A DNA stretch of 64,000 nt from Pinibacter aurantiacus (lineage in GTDB: Bacteria > Bacteroidota > Bacteroidia > Chitinophagales > Chitinophagaceae): assembly GCF_019130065.1 (NCBI RefSeq), contig NZ_JAHSPG010000018.1:1-64000 (forward strand), read 5' to 3'. Below the pieces are notes generated by a model. That model was not told the origin of the DNA, ran no database searches, and saw only the letters and a program-made list of their open reading frames with translations. Positions 52,819 to 60,088 of this stretch are shown here, in pieces; the first letter of the stretch is position 1, and each line of letters opens with the position of its first letter. A program made the position numbers and the translations under genes.

Positions 52819-53664
52819 TCATGTTGTCGCCACCAAAAATACCTCTCCACTTGCGGGCAAAAGATCGTCTGTTCTGTCTGCAAAATAAAGTTGCTTCATA
52901 TCTTTTGTTGAAATGGTCCTTGCTTCTTTAAAGCCTGCTTCTTTAGCCATTTCCAATACTTCATCCGGCGCGAAAAAGCTCACAAACGGAGTTCCTGCAG
53001 CGCGTGCGCCTTTCTCTGCCATCTCCTGCATCGGTTTGTCTTCTTCGTCGAGTAATTCTATTGGCAGATAAAATGTCATCGCAAGAGTGGAACCATGTGC
53101 AAGGGTTGCGATCTGTTGTAAAGTTGAAGTTATCGCATCTTTTGTGAGATACAATGTAACACCCGTGCAGGCAATAACTGCCGGTTTATTTTTGTCAAAA
53201 TCGGCCTTTAATAACTCCACCCACCAGGAAGATTTTTCAAAATTCACCGGCACAAAATGTAAAGAGGAGGGAATGCCAAAATCAAGTTCTGCCAATCGCA
53301 TTTGTTTCCATGCCAAAGTATCGGGCTGATCGATTTCGTATATCTGCAAGTGAGCAGCGACGTCGGGTCTTCGTTGCGCAAAAGTGTCCAGTCCTGCGCC
53401 TAAAATCACATATTGATCAACACCCAGTTTGCTTTGCTCCATGATCAGGTCTTCGATAAATCTTGCACGGGCCACAATAGAGGCGCGAAGGCGTTTGGTA
53501 AACTTCATATCTGGGCGTTCCTGCCAGCCCCCGGGAGGAGCTACCAGTTGCAATCCTAGTTCATCGTTTATGATGTGTGGCTTTGCGTCCGCTTGTACGT
53601 GCAATGCCCGCCATAAAGCTGTTCTGACTGCTGTATTATCCGGTTGTAGTGTTGTTTGTTCCAT
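52819..53664 (-). CDS. Second LCMT/TIGR00027-type methyltransferase
   Basis: 281 residues of the same superfamily as the 11277 gene but divergent. The start NTAVRTALWRALHVQAD, ARARFIEDLI, SAM motif I ILGAGLDTFAQR (about 88-99) and the acidic IYEIDQPDTLAWK motif II are visible. Substrate unknown. It lies upstream of the four-helix membrane protein. ATG at 53662-53664. Having two divergent paralogues in 42 kb suggests distinct roles. Confidence 0.85.
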   Translation of the reverse strand: MEQTTLQPDNTAVRTALWRALHVQADAKPHIINDELGLQLVAPPGGWQERPDMKFTKRLRASIVARARFIEDLIMEQSKLGVDQYVILGAGLDTFAQRRPDVAAHLQIYEIDQPDTLAWKQMRLAELDFGIPSSLHFVPVNFEKSSWWVELLKADFDKNKPAVIACTGVTLYLTKDAITSTLQQIATLAHGSTLAMTFYLPIELLDEEDKPMQEMAEKGARAAGTPFVSFFAPDEVLEMAKEAGFKEARTISTKDMKQLYFADRTDDLLPASGEVFLVATT

Positions 53665-53750
53665 AGTTGAAGCGCCTCTCTAAAATTAAGGGAATCTTTG
53701 TACCGGAATTTACAAAGTGTAATGAGATATAGTAGGAACAGGGGCAAAAA

Positions 53751-53782
53751 TTTAAAAGATGTCACCATTGACACCTTTTAAA
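53751..53782 (-). terminator. TTTAAAAG-TGTCA hairpin (terminator, copy 1)
   Basis: A 32-bp near-perfect palindrome with central TGTCA / TGACA (53760-53764, 53769-53773) and outer TTTAAAAG / CTTTTAAA arms, followed on the minus strand by TTTTT. Terminates the truncated lipoprotein gene. Related hairpin at 54657-54684. Confidence 0.75.
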
Positions 53783-53804
53783 TTTTTGAGCCAGTGGATA
53801 TAAT

Positions 53805-54095
53805 TTATCGATAAACTACTTTACAAATGCTATTCGCGTTATAATCCGCAACATACAAAACGTCGTTGCTATTGACAGCAACGCTGGATAGAGAGAACCA
53901 TTTGTTATCGGGTATGGATAACTTCCAGGAACCTGTTGAGTTGATCACTAAAGAATCTCTGCCGCCGTTGGCCGCAAGGTTAAGTTCGGTGACATTTGAT
54001 TTCAGTTCGAACTCAATACCATTGTCTTTTTTCGTGCAGGAAAATATCAGGATGGACACTAAAAGTACGGCGACAAGAAGCTTTCTTTGCATCAT
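53805..54095 (-). CDS. Short lipoprotein: BACON-like start joined to an NHL-repeat end
   Basis: 96 residues. Lipobox IFSC (Cys about 20), then a segment resembling the first half of a BACON domain (ELNLAANGGRDSLVINSTGSWKLS ... NKWFSLSS). It then switches directly to VAVNSNDVLYVADYNANSICKV, the final blade of an NHL/beta-propeller. The middle that normally links these domains, several hundred residues, is missing. It looks like an internal-deletion product of a BACON-NHL surface lipoprotein. The reading frame is intact, so it may still be expressed, or it may be a decaying gene. Confidence 0.65.
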   Translation of the reverse strand: MMQRKLLVAVLLVSILIFSCTKKDNGIEFELKSNVTELNLAANGGRDSLVINSTGSWKLSIPDNKWFSLSSVAVNSNDVLYVADYNANSICKVVYR

Positions 54096-54310
54096 AGGAT
54101 TTTCACGCTAAGGTTTAATATATAGGCATTTCATTCAGGGTAAACCGAAATGCGCTGCAAATGGCAGGAATTTTGTCAAATGATAAAGAAATTCTGTGGC
54201 CGATTTTTCGTGCAGAATGGTCGTGTTGCGCGGGCCCGGCCAGCCTTATCCAGTAGGAATTATTTTGAATCCGGGCACAATTTTATTATCTTCTATACAA
54301 ACTTACGGCA

Positions 54311-54514
54311 ATGAAAAACTATCAATTCGCAGCCTGGTTTGTAACCTTATACTTGTTGGTATTCACCATACTTACACAAGCGCAAAATACGCCCGTCAAT
54401 TTGCTGATAATTATGTTTTTACTGGCCCCATTTTTTGTGATATGGATGGTGGTAATGGTTTTAAAATATGCAGTTTATAAAGGGAAGGAATTGGCTGAAG
54501 ATGAAATTCTGTAG
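54311..54514 (+). CDS. Small two-helix membrane protein
   Basis: 67 residues with two hydrophobic helices (about 6-24 and 29-52) and a charged C-terminus (KGKELAEDEIL). ATG at 54311, 5 bp after a CTTACGG stretch. The 200 bp before it contain no gene. I recognise no family; the two-helix layout with short loop is typical of many small membrane proteins. Moderate confidence because the size is small. Confidence 0.55.
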   Translation: MKNYQFAAWFVTLYLLVFTILTQAQNTPVNLLIIMFLLAPFFVIWMVVMVLKYAVYKGKELAEDEIL

Positions 54515-54656
54515 AGACAAAATGGTCAGGTGGAGGCTACGAAGGTTTTTGTCCATGGGGTTGTGGTAAAAAAGAAAGAGTATTTTTAAACTTAGGATTG
54601 ATCAAAAATAGCAATCAAACCGAAATCGCACAAACAGTTTATTTAAATGCAGCAAT

Positions 54657-54684
54657 AAAAAAAGTGTCATTTTTGACACCTTTA
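54657..54684 (-). terminator. Hairpin terminator of the second DUF6934-like cassette
   Basis: GTGTCA (54664-54669) / TGACAC (54674-54679) with A-run on the left, which becomes TTTTTTT on the minus strand. It lies a few bases past the stop codon at 54689. Related to the palindrome at 53751-53782, including the following TTTAAATTTT. Confidence 0.8.
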
Positions 54685-54688
54685 AATT

Positions 54689-54856
54689 TTATGAGAACAA
54701 GTTTGGTTCAAGCTTGGCATGCTTTAAAAACTTTCGAGCCTCTTCAACTTGCCTTGGAAATAAAACCTTGTTTTCCAGGCGCTCTGCAACTAAAGATATA
54801 AGCGCTATTTTTTCCTCTTTTGTTAATGCTTTTGATTTTGTTTCTCTAGTTTTCAT
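54689..54856 (-). CDS. Small partner ORF overlapping the second DUF6934-like gene
   Basis: 55 residues starting MKTRETKSKALTKEEKIALISL, mostly helical and charged. ATG at 54854-54856, inside the last 11 bp of the DUF6934-like gene. The ORF ends just before a terminator. The layout repeats that of 25656-25817 downstream of the first DUF6934-like gene, although the two small proteins share little sequence. Could be an antitoxin- or regulator-like partner; this is inference from arrangement. Confidence 0.6.
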   Translation of the reverse strand: MKTRETKSKALTKEEKIALISLVAERLENKVLFPRQVEEARKFLKHAKLEPNLFS

Positions 54857-55415
54857 GATATGAAAGTACATTTTTGTTTTGGAATAAAAATACCGAATCA
54901 TATTTTTTATATGGCTGATAATACTCAACTGCCATTAGTTGATCATCTTTTTTAGTAGCTCCAATAAAGTGGTAATCCTTGCTTAGATTTTCATAGTTTT
55001 TGTCAAGATAGTTTTGATATATCTTAATTCTTCTGTTGTGATTTTTGCAATCCTCTTTACATTTTTTTCTACAAACTCGTTTACAATGTCGTATAAAGTC
55101 GGTGCGGCTGTCACTTCCTTGTACCATTAAAATATGATCATTGTAATTGCTGAAGAAAATAGGGATTGTGCTCAATACTGTATTAAATACCTTGTAAGCA
55201 TCTCCATTATTGGTACTTGCGGAATCTGCGATAGTGTTGTTTGCGAAGTTATAATCGCCAAAACCGAGGTTGTAAATTTTCTTTCCGTCTACTTCTTCAA
55301 CTAAATTGTATTGAACAACCTTCAGTACGTTCTGATCTCCTTCGCTTATGAAAAAGAATTTGTGTCCATCTTCTGAATGCCTTTCTTGTAATTCGTAGGC
55401 GCTATCTAAACTCAT
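54846..55415 (-). CDS. Second DUF6934-like protein with cysteine cluster
   Basis: 189 residues. The N-terminal part (ISEGDQNVLKVVQYNLVEEV ... KIYNLGFGDYNFANNTIAD ... NNGDAYKVFNTVLSTI) follows the same layout as the 25786 protein, including the GFGD motif. After the GSDSRTDF segment it carries an insertion with four regularly spaced cysteines (HCKRVCRKKCKEDCKNH), possibly a small metal site. ATG at 55413-55415. Overlaps a 55-residue ORF and ends at a terminator. Function unknown. Confidence 0.7.
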   Translation of the reverse strand: MSLDSAYELQERHSEDGHKFFFISEGDQNVLKVVQYNLVEEVDGKKIYNLGFGDYNFANNTIADSASTNNGDAYKVFNTVLSTIPIFFSNYNDHILMVQGSDSRTDFIRHCKRVCRKKCKEDCKNHNRRIKIYQNYLDKNYENLSKDYHFIGATKKDDQLMAVEYYQPYKKYDSVFLFQNKNVLSYHEN

Positions 55416-55728
55416 ATGTTTCCCGAACTTAAATTTCGTTTTTAAATCAGGTATGAGTATTTGGCAATGTTACAAAGTGGTGGTATTGCGGTTATGTATA
55501 TACGTTATACTTGTATGACGCAATTTAGGATTTTTTTTTGGGATATTGAATAAGCGATGCTGTTGGTTTGGGGTGCAGACTTGCGCAAGACTCTCCAAGG
55601 GTTGCTGCATATTTGTGCCAACGAATGGGACTATTATTCAATAAGCGGCCGCACGCTTGCACGTTTGGGTATTATTTAATAACTTACCAGTGGCAACTAT
55701 TCCCCCCAGAACCTTAATCTATTCGCAA
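55416..55728. other. Gene-free region
   Basis: About 313 bp with no iterated repeat and no plausible gene. The promoters of the divergent DUF6934-like and OmpA-like genes should lie here, but I see no clear element. Confidence 0.45.
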
Positions 55729-56163
55729 ATGAAACGGATAATTTACGTGTTTGCGTTGTTAGTGTTTGTTACTTTCTCAAGTCAATTATTCGCTCAGGTG
55801 GATATTAAACCCTCAAGCAACGATTTTCCCGCCTTGCTTTTTGCCCAGAACAAAATCTCACTTAGCCCGGAGTGTAAACGTCTGCTGACTGATATTGCTA
55901 CAAAACTTAGAAATAACCCCGAGTGGTCAGCCAAGGTTATTGGATATGGCGATGATAGTAAGATCCGTCAGCAAATAAGCTGGGATCGGGTGAATGCTGT
56001 TATCAACTATTTGATCGAGAAAGAAGGAATTTCTGGTAACCGGCTCATTTTTGTTTATGGCGAACATGGACCGTCTGGAACCGTTGATGTTCAAATAACC
56101 AACGAAGAAGGGCCCCACGATGTGCCGGCACCTCATCCCAACTTAAGAAAAACCAATCATTAA
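55729..56163 (+). CDS. OmpA-like periplasmic protein
   Basis: 144 residues with signal peptide (about 1-20, ending SQLFAQ) and one OmpA-like domain: FPALLFAQNKISLSPECKRLL, then WSAKVIGYGDDSKIRQQISWDRVNAVINYLIEKEG. The IGYGDDS-type loop replaces the usual GHTD and the final NRR arginine is not obvious, so peptidoglycan binding is uncertain. ATG at 55729 chosen to give a normal signal peptide. It is 12 bp upstream of the next gene, which may form a unit with it. Confidence 0.78.
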   Translation: MKRIIYVFALLVFVTFSSQLFAQVDIKPSSNDFPALLFAQNKISLSPECKRLLTDIATKLRNNPEWSAKVIGYGDDSKIRQQISWDRVNAVINYLIEKEGISGNRLIFVYGEHGPSGTVDVQITNEEGPHDVPAPHPNLRKTNH

Positions 56164-56175
56164 AAGCGAACTTTT

Positions 56176-56742
56176 ATGGAAGCGGACAACAGTGAGGACC
56201 TTAGCAAACAGCAACGGACGAAATCGAGGATTGACTATACATCTGAAATAACTAAAATTCTTCAGGGACTGGCTATTGTGGTAGGCATTGCTGCAAGTAT
56301 TTTCGAGTACAGTAAATGGAAATCAGAACAGCGCGAGCAAGTACAGGCAGACATTCAAAGGCAGAAGGAACAGGAGCGCGTGAGGGTTGAGCAGACTGCC
56401 AGGGAGTTTCAAAAGTTCTTTTATCAAAAACAATTTGATTTTTATTCCGAAGCCATTGAAGCTACGTCCGTGATGGCTACAGAGCAACGAAACAGCGCGG
56501 TTTTTGCAGATGCAAGGAAGAAGTTTTACAGATTGTATTGGGGGAGAATGACCATTGTTGAAGATAAAAATGTAGAGCAAAAGATGATGGGGATTGACCG
56601 CATACTTCGTGAAAATGAGAGTGACAATGAGGAGTTTTCCCTGAAATTAAAAGACGCGTCATATAATCTAGCGCACGCAGCAAGACAATATATCATAAAC
56701 GTTTGGGTTGATTCTACCGACAGAAAAAACTACAACAACTAG
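56176..56742 (+). CDS. Membrane-anchored coiled-coil protein, unknown function
   Basis: 188 residues. A predicted helix (ILQGLAIVVGIAASIFEYSKW, about 27-47) anchors the protein. A charged coiled coil follows (QREQVQADIQRQKEQERVRV), and the C-terminal half is helical (FDFYSEAIEATSVMATEQRN ... LKLKDASYNLAHAARQY). Possible partner of the preceding OmpA-like protein (12 bp). No family identified. ATG at 56176. Just upstream of the RAYT unit. Confidence 0.7.
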   Translation: MEADNSEDLSKQQRTKSRIDYTSEITKILQGLAIVVGIAASIFEYSKWKSEQREQVQADIQRQKEQERVRVEQTAREFQKFFYQKQFDFYSEAIEATSVMATEQRNSAVFADARKKFYRLYWGRMTIVEDKNVEQKMMGIDRILRENESDNEEFSLKLKDASYNLAHAARQYIINVWVDSTDRKNYNN

Positions 56743-56765
56743 CGCTGCAACGGCGCTCATGAGCG

Positions 56766-56905
56766 CCGAATTTGAAAATTTGAAGATATGCTAATTTGAA
56801 AATTCATTCCGTGTAACACTCCGGGCAACTACATTCATCTTGCATGTCGATCAATTCAGAATCAATAACCAAACCCGCACCCAAAGAATTTTCAAATTTT
56901 CAAAT
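56766..56905. repeat. AAAATTTGAAAATTTG-family palindromic repeat, direct copy 1
   Basis: AATTTGAAAATTTGAA arm, core with ATTCATTCCGTGTAACAC and AACCAAACCCGCACCCAAAG, then a TTTTCAAATTTTCAAAT arm. The right arm carries the stop codon of the RAYT gene. Near-identical to 57864-58004. Confidence 0.9.
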
Positions 56906-57439
56906 TAGCATTATCTCCAACAAGCCCTTTCGGCCATGATAGTCTCCCGCACTGCTATACTTCCAGTCTATTTCGTTCGAAACAAAGCCCGCTTTCACAG
57001 GGTTTTGGTGCAGGTAGCGCAACTTTTGATTTGCGATAAATGGAGAGAACAATTCCATGGGATGACTTTCTGGTTGCCACAACTGAAATTTTAAACCCAG
57101 TTTACTGCCTGCCCGCGTCATCAGCCACAGCATCCACTCTCTTCTGCTTTCTCTCTTGTTGGCTTCAAGGGCGATATGCAATTTCTCTGATGTGTGCCGT
57201 TTCAAATCCCGCATGATATTGCTTAAAGGATTGCCTCTGCTGCCCACGATCATGTGCACATGATTCGTCATGATGACCCACGCAAATACGTTAAGGTCCT
57301 TGTTTTGCTGGCAGTATCGAACGGCATCGAGGAAGATGTCTTTGTATACATTCCTGGTAAACAGATCGATCCAATTAACGACAGTAAATGTTACGAAGTA
57401 GGGCTTTTCGTTGTCCAGGAATTTGTACTTTTTACTCAT
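56900..57439 (-). CDS. REP-associated tyrosine transposase (RAYT, Y1_Tnp)
   Basis: 179 residues of the IS200/IS605-related HUH nuclease family. The HUH motif is TNHVHMIV (two His two residues apart) and the catalytic tyrosine is in KLRYLHQNPVKAGFV. The WKYSSAGDYHG ending is typical of RAYTs. Intact reading frame, ATG at about 57437-57439. RAYTs are domesticated or mobile enzymes associated with REP palindromes. The stop codon comes from the adjacent AATTTGAAAATTTG repeat. REP-like motifs lie just upstream of its start. Confidence 0.92.
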   Translation of the reverse strand: MSKKYKFLDNEKPYFVTFTVVNWIDLFTRNVYKDIFLDAVRYCQQNKDLNVFAWVIMTNHVHMIVGSRGNPLSNIMRDLKRHTSEKLHIALEANKRESRREWMLWLMTRAGSKLGLKFQLWQPESHPMELFSPFIANQKLRYLHQNPVKAGFVSNEIDWKYSSAGDYHGRKGLLEIMLI

Positions 57440-57567
57440 GTGGCTTTGAACTTAATGGTAGATTTTTAAGTTGGCCACAGGTTGCTAATGCGGATTAGTA
57501 ACTGCGAATATAGGTATAGGTTATGATATGCGTGCAGGGGCTGGCATGGCTGGCAGGTTGGGAGTGC

Positions 57568-57804
57568 GGGCACAGATACGCGGTGCTGCAATGGTTGAGA
57601 GTACTGGCGCAGATACGCCCGGCTGCAACGGCTATGCTGCATATCTGCGCCACCAGTGTGTATGTGCAGCAGCGTGTAGAAGACGTTTGTTGTTTTGTAT
57701 TTCCTACCATGCCAACACTTGCAGCGTGTTTTCAAAACATCTTGCATCTCGCACCTATTGGCGCAGATATGCCGCCCGGCCCTGCAGCGCCGCGTATCTG
57801 TGCC
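57568..57804. repeat. REP-like motif cluster (BIME-like) next to the RAYT gene
   Basis: Five copies of GGCRCAGATAYGC in both orientations within about 240 bp: 57570 (+), 57606 (+), 57641-57652 (inverse), 57760 (+) and 57788-57804 (inverse). A perfect 11-bp pair TGGCGCAGATA (57605-57615) / TATCTGCGCCA (57642-57652) forms a stem. GCACAGATACGCGG... near 57570 is inverted at 57784-57804 with one mismatch. GC-richer than the surroundings. Confidence 0.8.
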
Positions 57805-57863
57805 AAAGCCCCCTCACACACAAAACCCGCCTCGCTAACTTACCCACTGCCGCACCTGACGAA

Positions 57864-58004
57864 CCGAATTTGAAAATTTGAAAATATGCTAATTTGAAAA
57901 TTCATTCCGTGTAACACGTTACGCAACTGCATTCATCCTTGCATGTCGAGCAATTCAGAACCAATAACCAAACCCGCACCCAAAGAATTTTCAAATTTTC
58001 AAAT
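57864..58004. repeat. AAAATTTGAAAATTTG-family palindromic repeat, direct copy 2
   Basis: Same sequence as copy 1 including AATTCATTCCGTGTAACAC, TGCATGTCG and AACCAAACCCGCACCCAAAG, with a few substitutions. Further TTTTCAAAT words continue to about 58020. Confidence 0.9.
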
Positions 58005-58105
58005 CCTCAAATTTTCAAATTGTTCGCTAACTTACCGACTACCGCACCTAAACAATTCTTAATTCTTAATTCCTAATTCTTAATTGTTTTTCTAACTTCG
58101 TTTCT

Positions 58106-58537
58106 ATGGCACAACACAACTCCATGCATAAAATACACGAGGGCCGCAACATTAAACGTTTTCGCGAAATGAGGGGCTGGAAACAGGAAGGCCTTGCCGG
58201 TGAACTCGGCGAAGAATTGACCCAGCGTAAAATTTCCTTATTGGAGCAAAAAGAAACCGTGGACCCGGAGATTCTGCAATTGGTATCAGACGCCTTAAAA
58301 GTTCCTGTTGATGTATTGTTGAATTTCGATGAGGAACAAGCTGTAAATATTATCTCAAATAGTTTTGATCACGGTGCATTTCTTAATGCAGGAGCCAATC
58401 CGGTTTTCAATGTGAATCCTGTTGAAAAATGGTTGGAAGCATTGGAAGAAATTAAACGACTTAATGAAGCGTTGTTAAAAGAAAAAGATAGTAAGATTGA
58501 ATTGTTGGAGAAGGTGATAGGCCAACTGGGAAAATGA
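58106..58537 (+). CDS. XRE-family HTH regulator with C-terminal coiled coil
   Basis: 143 residues. An N-terminal Cro/XRE helix-turn-helix (about 10-68, IKRFREMRGWKQEGLAGELG ... RKISLLEQKE) is followed by a linker and a coiled coil (about 110-140, EEIKRLNEALLKEKDSKIELLEKV). ATG at 58106, with a TAACTTCG motif (TAnnTTTG-like) 5 bp upstream. It faces the SLATT gene (18 bp apart, convergent), so it may regulate the TIR operon, but sequence alone does not show this. Confidence 0.87.
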   Translation: MAQHNSMHKIHEGRNIKRFREMRGWKQEGLAGELGEELTQRKISLLEQKETVDPEILQLVSDALKVPVDVLLNFDEEQAVNIISNSFDHGAFLNAGANPVFNVNPVEKWLEALEEIKRLNEALLKEKDSKIELLEKVIGQLGK

Positions 58538-58555
58538 GTGGGCGAAATACCCTAT

Positions 58556-59461
58556 CTATTTTCTTCTCTGTGCCAGCCAAAGAGTGTGTTCTCTAGAAAT
58601 AGCATTTTCTGAATCCAATACGAACTTAGAAAATTCTTGCTCTGATGAAATATCGTCAGCCAAAGAAGCTATGATGTTTAATTCTTGTGAAGCGGTAGTG
58701 TAAGCCTGTTTTAATTCTTGATGTCGTTTCAGTTGTAACCAACTAAGGAACGCGGCAGAGACTGTAGTAAAGAAGCCGACAAAATTCCAATTAGAGTCAG
58801 GATTTGATATTAAGAAAACGACACTTGCAAGAGACAATCCTTGTGTTGCAATTATTAAAAAGAACCAGAGGTTGTATTTCTTCAAATTGAAAGACGCCTT
58901 TTGAGAATACCATAATTTTTGATCTTCAATTCGATTTCGAATGTAATACTTTATTCGATCATTTAAACTTAGACTTCTTATGTCTAACATCAGTTGAGTA
59001 ATAACTGCATTATTTATTAAGTCCGCGCTCATGGCCTTATTTAATTCAGTAAACTCTTTTCCCAAATCATCAATTCTGTTAGTGAATCGTTGTTTTGCGG
59101 TTGCGAGCGGTACTGTGTTCTCAAACAGTTCAGAGCAAGTCATAAATCTCCAAGATAAAGTTTTGCAAGATTCTGCTAAGGCTCTTCCTTGATACCAAAA
59201 GTCCTCAAATTTTTTTGTTAATAGAATAATAGTAAGCAGCATGCTAATAAGAAGAGAAATTCCTGAGATGGTGTAAAGTAGACGTTTGGAGTATGCGCAT
59301 TGATAGTTGTAAATTGCTAAAGCTGAGGCAAAGATTGTCAAAGCCAAAACTGTTGCTACAACAGTGACATAACTTTTTTGTGCATTTTTTGACGCCTTGT
59401 CAGATGCTATGTATAAACCAGTAAAATCTTGTTCCGATATCGGTCGTATTGTACTTGCCAT
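58556..59461 (-). CDS. SLATT/DUF4231 tandem four-helix membrane effector
   Basis: 301 residues with two SLATT-like modules. Module 1 has helices about 32-52 and 60-82, then FWYQGRALAESCKTLSWRF. Module 2 begins RIEDQKLWYSQKASFN (about 178-192), with helices about 197-219 and 226-243, and ends VLDSENAISREHTLWLAQR. These match DUF4231/SLATT_3+SLATT_1 tandem proteins, which occur near nucleotide-signalling and defence genes and are proposed membrane-disrupting effectors. It is the last gene of a tight operon with two TIR-type genes (11-bp gap). ATG at 59459-59461. Confidence 0.85.
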   Translation of the reverse strand: MASTIRPISEQDFTGLYIASDKASKNAQKSYVTVVATVLALTIFASALAIYNYQCAYSKRLLYTISGISLLISMLLTIILLTKKFEDFWYQGRALAESCKTLSWRFMTCSELFENTVPLATAKQRFTNRIDDLGKEFTELNKAMSADLINNAVITQLMLDIRSLSLNDRIKYYIRNRIEDQKLWYSQKASFNLKKYNLWFFLIIATQGLSLASVVFLISNPDSNWNFVGFFTTVSAAFLSWLQLKRHQELKQAYTTASQELNIIASLADDISSEQEFSKFVLDSENAISREHTLWLAQRRK

Positions 59462-59472
59462 TATTAATTATA

Positions 59473-60060
59473 TTAAGGCCTTACTTTTGTATAATTTGCA
59501 ATTTCACTTTCTCTTTTTGCAAAAGCATTTTCAATATAAAGGGTAGGGTTTGCTTGAAAGTTTTCCCAACTTGTTAACACGCAGTATCTGTCATCTTCTG
59601 CCCATGAACACTTGTTTTGTTTTGGGACGTAGTAGTTGTAACTAAACTCTCTGATAACTGTTGAGTCGTTTATCCCAACGTAATTATGAGCGAGCCCGCA
59701 TGAGTTGCAGACATATTGGTTCCCGTAGATCGTAGTGGTCATTTCTGGTAAGACAATGCCTAAAATGCCATTTTGTGTGTTACCTGGTCCATGATATAAG
59801 GATGCTTGAAGTTCCCGTTTTATAAAGCGTTGTTCTTGCTGCCCTCGATTTTCTGCTCCATATTTTCCAATTAGGTGAATAGTGACTGTTGAATCAGACA
59901 AGTATTCACCGCGAATGACCCTCATGATGTAGTCTTCATCAAATGAATTTATTGGCTGATTTAGTGATTTGTCGATCATGTCAATGTGCATCTGTGTTTG
60001 AATGTAGTTTTTATAACTAGTATCTTCTGTTTTAAATGAGATGTAGCACTTTCTTGCCAT
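59473..60060 (-). CDS. ThsB-like TIR-domain (DUF1863) protein
   Basis: 195 residues. The MARKCYISFKTED start and the VIRGEYLSDSTVTIHLIG, QEQRFIKRELQASLYH segments match the DUF1863/MTH538 TIR-like fold of Thoeris ThsB. A Glu (about E83, in IKREL) occupies the position of the catalytic acid. The C-terminal part carries a C-x2-C pair (YVCNSCG) and two more cysteines, possibly a zinc site. The start at 60060 is chosen over an upstream ATG at 60150, because the MARK start aligns with ThsB and avoids overlap with the TIR gene. Possible NADase/signal-producing sensor. Confidence 0.78.
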   Translation of the reverse strand: MARKCYISFKTEDTSYKNYIQTQMHIDMIDKSLNQPINSFDEDYIMRVIRGEYLSDSTVTIHLIGKYGAENRGQQEQRFIKRELQASLYHGPGNTQNGILGIVLPEMTTTIYGNQYVCNSCGLAHNYVGINDSTVIREFSYNYYVPKQNKCSWAEDDRYCVLTSWENFQANPTLYIENAFAKRESEIANYTKVRP

Positions 60061-60088
60061 TGGGGTTAAATTTAGTTCGGGAAATATC

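Larger units (their letters stand above)
56766..58004. mobile_element. Candidate RAYT/REP mobile unit bounded by two direct 140-bp repeats
   Basis: Segment containing a RAYT transposase gene, a cluster of REP-like motifs and two nearly identical direct copies of a palindromic repeat (56766-56905 and 57864-58004). The copies differ at only a few positions by eye. The arrangement suggests the unit was duplicated or inserted together with a repeat of the same family. Confidence 0.65.

Noticed and set aside
57523-57881. Overlapping ORFs in the REP-like region
   Set aside because: They arise from GC-rich repeated motifs and inverted repeats, and show no coding pattern.
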